DNA from: Clostridia bacterium
Lineage (GTDB): Bacteria; Bacillota_E; SLMV01; PUMD01
Reading direction: 5' to 3'
NCBI GenBank assembly: GCA_003562655.1
Contig: PWUC01000244.1
Span: 1 to 6,147, forward strand
Length of the DNA stretch: 6,147 bases
Shown: one piece after another, positions 6,085 to 6,147 of the stretch
Layout of the letters: each line of letters begins with the position of its first letter
How positions within the stretch are numbered: the stretch's first letter is position 1
Program-made: the position numbers and the translations under genes
The notes under the pieces: model-generated
Told to the model about the DNA's origin: nothing
Seen by the model: only the letters and a program-made list of their open reading frames with translations
The model's database searches: none

Positions 6085-6144
6085 TCATGCCACCTCCCAC
6101 ACGAATCCTCGTTTACTGGATTCGGCGATCGCCGTCAATATCCT
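6085..6144 (-). CDS. Possible C-terminal tail of an upstream gene, partial
   Basis: On the - strand a frame reading RILTAIAESSKRGFVWEVA ends at TGA 6085-6087, directly adjoining the amidohydrolase ATG at 6082-6084. Such stop-start contact usually marks translational coupling in an operon. The same frame has TGA at the very edge (6145-6147), so a real gene would need a frameshift just outside, or the tail is a coincidence. Another frame, KDIDGDRRIQ, ends with TAA at about 6114. Too short to identify. Confidence 0.25.
   Translation of the reverse strand, partial: RILTAIAESSKRGFVWEVA
6093..6098 (-). promoter_or_regulatory. Shine-Dalgarno of the amidohydrolase
   Basis: GGGAGG on the - strand, eight bases before the ATG at 6082-6084, strongly supports this start. 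No promoter is visible in the 63 bases available upstream. Confidence 0.6.
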
Positions 6145-6147
6145 TCA

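Noticed and set aside
1..6147. CRISPR arrays, tRNA or rRNA genes, tandem repeats, clear rho-independent terminators
   Set aside because: No regularly spaced repeats, cloverleaf-like sequence or hairpin with a T-run was found by eye. Weak cases could be missed without a computed search.

Overview
This window reads as a stretch of bacterial chromosome full of gene remnants, with one large intact gene at its right end. The base composition is fairly GC-rich. The few start sites that can be judged have strong purine-rich Shine-Dalgarno sequences (GGGAGG type). The mobile elements are a group IIC-type intron, an IS66-family transposase and an ExeA/TniB-like transposition ATPase. Together these suggest a high-GC member of the Bacillota (Moorella, Desulfotomaculum or Thermaerobacter-like). 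That placement is an inference and is not proven by the window.

Layout from left to right. Positions 1-195 are the 3' part of a group II intron on the + strand, with recognisable domains V and VI. Positions 362-592 (- strand) hold the C-terminal end of an IS66-family transposase, broken by at least one frameshift. At about 590 it meets, with no gap, the 5'-truncated remnant of a + strand AAA ATPase of the ExeA/TniB transposition type (589-1291), which carries an internal deletion and a frameshift. Positions 1292-1683 have no recognisable gene. A 71-codon - strand gene (1684-1899) encodes a glycine-rich single-span membrane peptide with a good ribosome binding site. Positions 1918-2340 have no recognisable gene. 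Positions 2341-3725 (+) are a superfamily 2 DNA helicase pseudogene whose motifs can be followed through at least eight frame changes.

The right part is a - strand gene series, read from 6084 down to 3783. It begins with an intact 533-residue YtcJ-like amidohydrolase (4483-6084). An unrecognised short reading frame with one internal stop (4200-4460) follows. Last is a SnoaL/NTF2-like gene (3783-4175) broken by two frameshifts. The spacing suggests a former operon whose first gene survives while the distal genes have decayed. Upstream of the amidohydrolase, a possible gene tail ends with TGA placed directly before its ATG.

I did not find a new functional system. The main result is reconstruction of four or five pseudogenes that single-frame ORF calling would miss or replace with meaningless shadow ORFs. 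The intact 533-codon frame next to genes with multi-base deletions argues for real decay rather than general sequencing error.
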